DNA from: an uncultured Oscillospiraceae bacterium
Lineage (GTDB): Bacteria; Bacillota; Clostridia; Oscillospirales; Ruminococcaceae
Assembly: GCA_934463345.1 (NCBI GenBank)
Contig: CAKSJL010000097.1
Span: 1-5,712 of the forward strand
Direction: 5' to 3'
DNA length: 5,712 bases
Under the pieces are notes generated by a model. It was not told the DNA's origin, made no database searches, and saw only the letters and a list, made by a program, of their open reading frames with translations. The position numbers and the translations under genes are program-made. Below are positions 4,577 through 5,712 of this stretch, piece by piece; the stretch's first letter is position 1; each line of letters starts with the position of its first letter.

Positions 4577-4913
4577 CAGGCGTAGTTTAAGCATACAGAT
4601 TTCTTCTGCCATGGGGATTGTGAGTTGATGTTTGGTATATGTTGTCTCATTACCTTGAGCTGTTAGTCTTTTTTTGACTAAAAGCCTTGAATTTATAGTC
4701 TGAACCAGCGCCCTGAATCGGGGTAATGGTTTTATTCTCGGTGACGTTTTGTCGTTGAGTTTTAACGATTCGCTATATCTCAAGTACTGAAACGGTACTT
4801 GAGAGGGTGGGGTAACGTTTAGTTACTCCATTGGCTGACCAAACGTTTTGTTCTGTAGGGGTGTCACGTTTCGTTACACCCTTTGTATAACTGAACCCAT
4901 ATTTGGGTTTAGT
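4577..4913 (-). ncRNA. Candidate structured RNA or repeat element, unidentified
   Basis: No recognised protein is encoded here. The stretch is packed with hairpins: 4659-4685 (10-bp stem with one mismatch, 7-nt loop), 4778-4804 (10 bp perfect, 7-nt loop), 4807-4831 (10 bp with two G-U, 5-nt loop), 4858-4882 (10 bp with one mismatch or G-U at each of two places) and 4890-4913 (10 bp with one G-U, 4-nt loop). Weaker pairs lie at 4703-4731 and 4752-4768. Three terminators with T tracts only on the minus strand follow at 4576-4476, so a minus-strand transcript is the natural reading. A 79-codon minus-strand frame (TTG at 4783 to 4544) runs through it without a ribosome binding site and may be incidental. 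I do not recognise an Rfam class. No clear minus-strand promoter was found upstream. Confidence 0.4.
4743..4874 (-). repeat. Four copies of a 9-bp motif, ACNAAACGT on the minus strand
   Basis: Plus-strand copies ACGTTTNGT begin at 4743, 4815, 4843 and 4866, with A, C or T at the variable position. In the hairpins at 4807-4831 and 4858-4882 the motif forms the loop and its closing pairs. The other two copies also sit in small self-complementary contexts. It could be a repeated RNA loop or an iteron-like protein-binding site. Confidence 0.5.
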
Positions 4914-5035
4914 ATAATACCGTCGCAATTCACGACGGTATTGGAAACCCTAACAAAACCGTAATTAATGAGTCAGGTCTTTACAGCCTGATACTTTCAA
5001 GCAAACTCCCAAAAGCAAAGAAGTTCAAACGCTGA
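4913..5035 (+). pseudogene. BRO-N antirepressor fragment, copy A
   Basis: The frame reads NTVAIHDGIGNPNKTVINES and continues GLYSLILSSKLPKAKKFKR before TGA at 5033-5035. This is the second half of a BRO-N (Bro/Ant family) domain, where FKR is normally followed by W and VTSEVLP. The first half and the start are missing: TAG at 4910-4912 closes the frame just upstream, where the structured non-coding stretch begins. The end is an artefact of fusion to copy B, because AAGAAGTTCAAACGCTG is read here as KKFKR-W but in copy B as KEVQTL. A 10-bp perfect hairpin (4916-4942) lies within the NTVAIHDGI codons. The piece is non-functional. Confidence 0.75.
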
Positions 5036-5306
5036 CAATTGATGGTGAGCCTTGGTTTGTAGGAAAAGATATTGCAGAAATGCTTGATTACAACGATCCT
5101 ACAAAGGCATTGAGAATGCACGTTGATGAAGAAGACAAGGGGTGGACAAAATGTCCACCCCTGGAGGTAGGCAAAATGTTATCATTATCAATGAGAGTGG
5201 TCTTTACAGTTTGATACTTAAAAGCAAACTTGCTTCCGCAAGACAGTTTAAACACTGGGTTACATCTGAAATTCTTCCAGATAAATTTGTTAGACTCTTG
5301 AACTAA
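5014..5306 (+). pseudogene. BRO-N antirepressor fragment, copy B, with frameshift
   Basis: The first frame reads EVQTLTIDGEPWFVGKDIAE, then MLDYNDPTKALRMHVDEEDKG up to the GGGG run at 5139-5142. The second frame resumes as VDKMSTPGGRQNVIIINES and GLYSLILKSKLASARQFKHW, then VTSEILP. Adding one G to the run restores a continuous DKGVDKMSTPGGRQNV, as in intact BRO-N domains, so this is a single-base deletion. Without it the first frame goes to TGA near 5213. There is no start codon at the N-terminus, whose first 10 or so residues were lost in the fusion to copy A. After SEILP the family sequence stops and DKFVRLLN* follows, so the 3' end is also truncated. In phages this domain binds DNA in antirepressors. 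This copy is dead. Confidence 0.8.
5139..5161. repeat. Perfect palindrome at the bro copy B frameshift
   Basis: GGGGTGGACA and TGTCCACCCC are exact reverse complements around an AAA loop. The flanking A/T pair (5138 and 5162) extends the stem to 11 bp. The missing base of the frameshift lies in its left arm. Confidence 0.85.
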
Positions 5307-5328
5307 TATCGTATATAGTGTTGAACAT
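5290..5328 (-). pseudogene. Truncated 5' end of a minus-strand gene (12 codons)
   Basis: ATG at 5328-5326 reads MFNTIYDISSRV, then TAA at 5292-5290. AAGGAGG (plus 5337-5343) lies 8 nt upstream and a TATAAT promoter precedes it, so the initiation signals are those of a real gene. The frame breaks off where it collides with the end of bro copy B. The original product is unknown. Confidence 0.5.
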
Positions 5329-5379
5329 GGTGTGTTCCTCCTTTTTGAATTCAGCCTTTGTTGCTTTGACTGTAATTAT

Positions 5380-5408
5380 ATTATACACCTATTTTCGATG
5401 TAATTCAA
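5380..5408 (-). promoter_or_regulatory. Minus-strand promoter, divergent arm
   Basis: On the minus strand TTGAAT (5408-5403) and TATAAT (5385-5380) are separated by 17 bp. It points at the AAGGAGG and ATG of the truncated minus-strand gene ending at 5290. Confidence 0.7.
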
Positions 5409-5442
5409 TAGGAAATTCTCGCAAACTTTACACCACTTTTTT

Positions 5443-5456
5443 ATGTAATTTTACAT
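5443..5456. promoter_or_regulatory. Inverted repeat, candidate operator
   Basis: ATGTAATTTTACAT is a 6-bp inverted repeat with a 2-bp centre. It touches the -35 box of the plus promoter at 5456 and lies between the two divergent promoters, the usual place for a shared regulator site. Confidence 0.4.
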
Positions 5457-5484
5457 TGATTTACGGTGTGATTTGTGCTATAAT
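5456..5484 (+). promoter_or_regulatory. Plus-strand promoter of the small HTH-like gene
   Basis: TTGATT at 5456-5461, a 17-bp spacer and TATAAT at 5479-5484 with an extended TGC. Initiation is near 5491, 50 nt before the ATG at 5541. Confidence 0.75.
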
Positions 5485-5540
5485 TATAATGGTAAATAGG
5501 GCATTGTACATCTGTGCCCATGAAAGAGAGTTGAAAAGCC

Positions 5541-5645
5541 ATGCCGATAAAATACAAAGTTGATGTTCTATCAAATTTAAAAGCGGCTGGGTATAATACT
5601 AACAGACTTCGTAAAGAAAAACTATTAAGCGAAGGAATGATGTAG
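5541..5645 (+). pseudogene. Small XRE/Cro-like HTH protein, truncated to 34 aa
   Basis: ATG 5541 opens MPIKYKVDVLSNLKAAGYN, then TNRLRKEKLLSEGMM and TAG at 5643-5645. This opening matches a family of about 70-aa Cro/C1-type regulators of Clostridia. In those, Y-K-[IV]-DVL-LK-GYNT-R-[IL]RKEKLL forms helices 1 and 2, and the recognition helix plus a CQPGDI-like ending follow. Everything after KEKLLSE is missing, including the recognition helix, so DNA binding is not expected. The ribosome binding site is weak (GAAAGAGAG), although the promoter upstream is good. The loss looks like a deletion that brought the next promoter (5657-5685) close, because no continuation is found in another frame. Confidence 0.6.
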
Positions 5646-5656
5646 TATAATAAAAC

Positions 5657-5685
5657 TTGACACTCCAACCTCAAAGGAATAAAAT
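5657..5685 (+). promoter_or_regulatory. Strong promoter for a gene beyond the window
   Basis: TTGACA at 5657-5662 and TAAAAT at 5680-5685 are separated by 17 bp. Initiation near 5692 leaves GGAGG (5702-5706) as the Shine-Dalgarno of a gene starting just past 5712. The ATG at 5700 overlapping that box is less likely the start, since it would have almost no leader. Confidence 0.7.
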
Positions 5686-5712
5686 AGGAAAAGAAAAAAA
5701 TGGAGGAAAAGG

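Noticed and set aside
4544..4783. 79-codon minus-strand frame beginning at TTG
   Set aside because: No Shine-Dalgarno, its start lies inside a perfect hairpin and its end inside a terminator. It is treated as part of the structured non-coding block, though not fully excluded as a protein.
4773..4911. Minus-strand frame containing KGVTKRDTPTEQNV and NGVTKRYPT repeats
   Set aside because: The reading looks like a BRO linker at first, but the repeats simply translate the two related hairpins and there is no start codon or continuing BRO domain.
4916..4942. 10-bp hairpin counted as part of the structured RNA block
   Set aside because: Its bases are codons of the bro copy A fragment (NTVAIHDGI), so it is recorded with that gene rather than the non-coding block.
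5318..5563. 81-codon plus-strand frame resembling a membrane protein
   Set aside because: It spans both divergent promoters and the minus-strand ribosome binding site and has no Shine-Dalgarno; the hydrophobicity reflects AT-rich regulatory DNA.
5441..5674. 77-codon minus-strand frame
   Set aside because: It is antisense to the small HTH gene and its promoter, without initiation signals.
1..5712. tRNA, rRNA or CRISPR array
   Set aside because: No TPsiC-like GGTTCGA context with a cloverleaf, no rRNA signature and no regularly spaced repeat with unique spacers was seen by eye on either strand.

Overview
The window is AT-rich and compactly coded. It has AGGAGG-type ribosome binding sites, TTGACA/TATAAT promoters and U-tract terminators, which suggests a low-GC Firmicute, most likely a gut Clostridia/Ruminococcus-type genome. 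That genus-level guess rests on the flavour of the protein families, not on a marker gene. The stretch is accessory DNA: toxin, immunity and phage-antirepressor genes, many broken, joined by visible recombination scars.

Layout. 1-272: the end of a TlpA/ResA-like thioredoxin-fold protein and its terminator. 273-599: a gene-poor leader with candidate promoters, a two-part stem and a possible decayed reading frame. 600-1193: a Syd/SUKH-superfamily protein, probably an orphan immunity protein. 1254-1723: a transposase scrap abutting a PIN-domain (VapC-like) toxin gene that has lost its usual start context and antitoxin. 1766-1930: a 54-aa small protein, followed by a strong terminator at 1980-2018.

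2020-3400 is the best-preserved system. A consensus promoter carrying two copies of a TATCG-N6-CGATA operator drives a DUF3990 protein (ADP-ribosyltransferase-like fold, putative toxin). Its gene overlaps by 38 bp a downstream gene for a protein with a conserved N-terminal domain and a C-terminal XRE helix-turn-helix (putative antitoxin and autorepressor). This looks like an autoregulated toxin-antitoxin module with the toxin first.

3445-5306 is a gene graveyard: a minus-strand Fic protein cut at its GNGR motif, an ORF6N-domain antirepressor-like gene lacking a ribosome binding site, a densely folded 440-bp non-coding stretch, and two pieces of BRO-N antirepressor genes fused through shared sequence. 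The second piece carries a one-base frameshift inside a perfect 11-bp palindrome. The non-coding stretch has three tandem minus-strand terminators, several hairpins with stems near 10 bp, and four copies of a 9-mer ACNAAACGT on the minus strand. It is the least explained object in the window.

5290-5712: divergent promoters over two truncated small genes (a minus-strand start cut after 12 codons, and a plus-strand HTH-like protein of 34 aa), then a near-consensus promoter and a Shine-Dalgarno at the window edge for a gene that lies outside. Apart from the DUF3990/HTH pair, which plausibly works as a unit, the genes do not form a pathway. They look like independent toxin, immunity and phage-derived cargo accumulated at one site.
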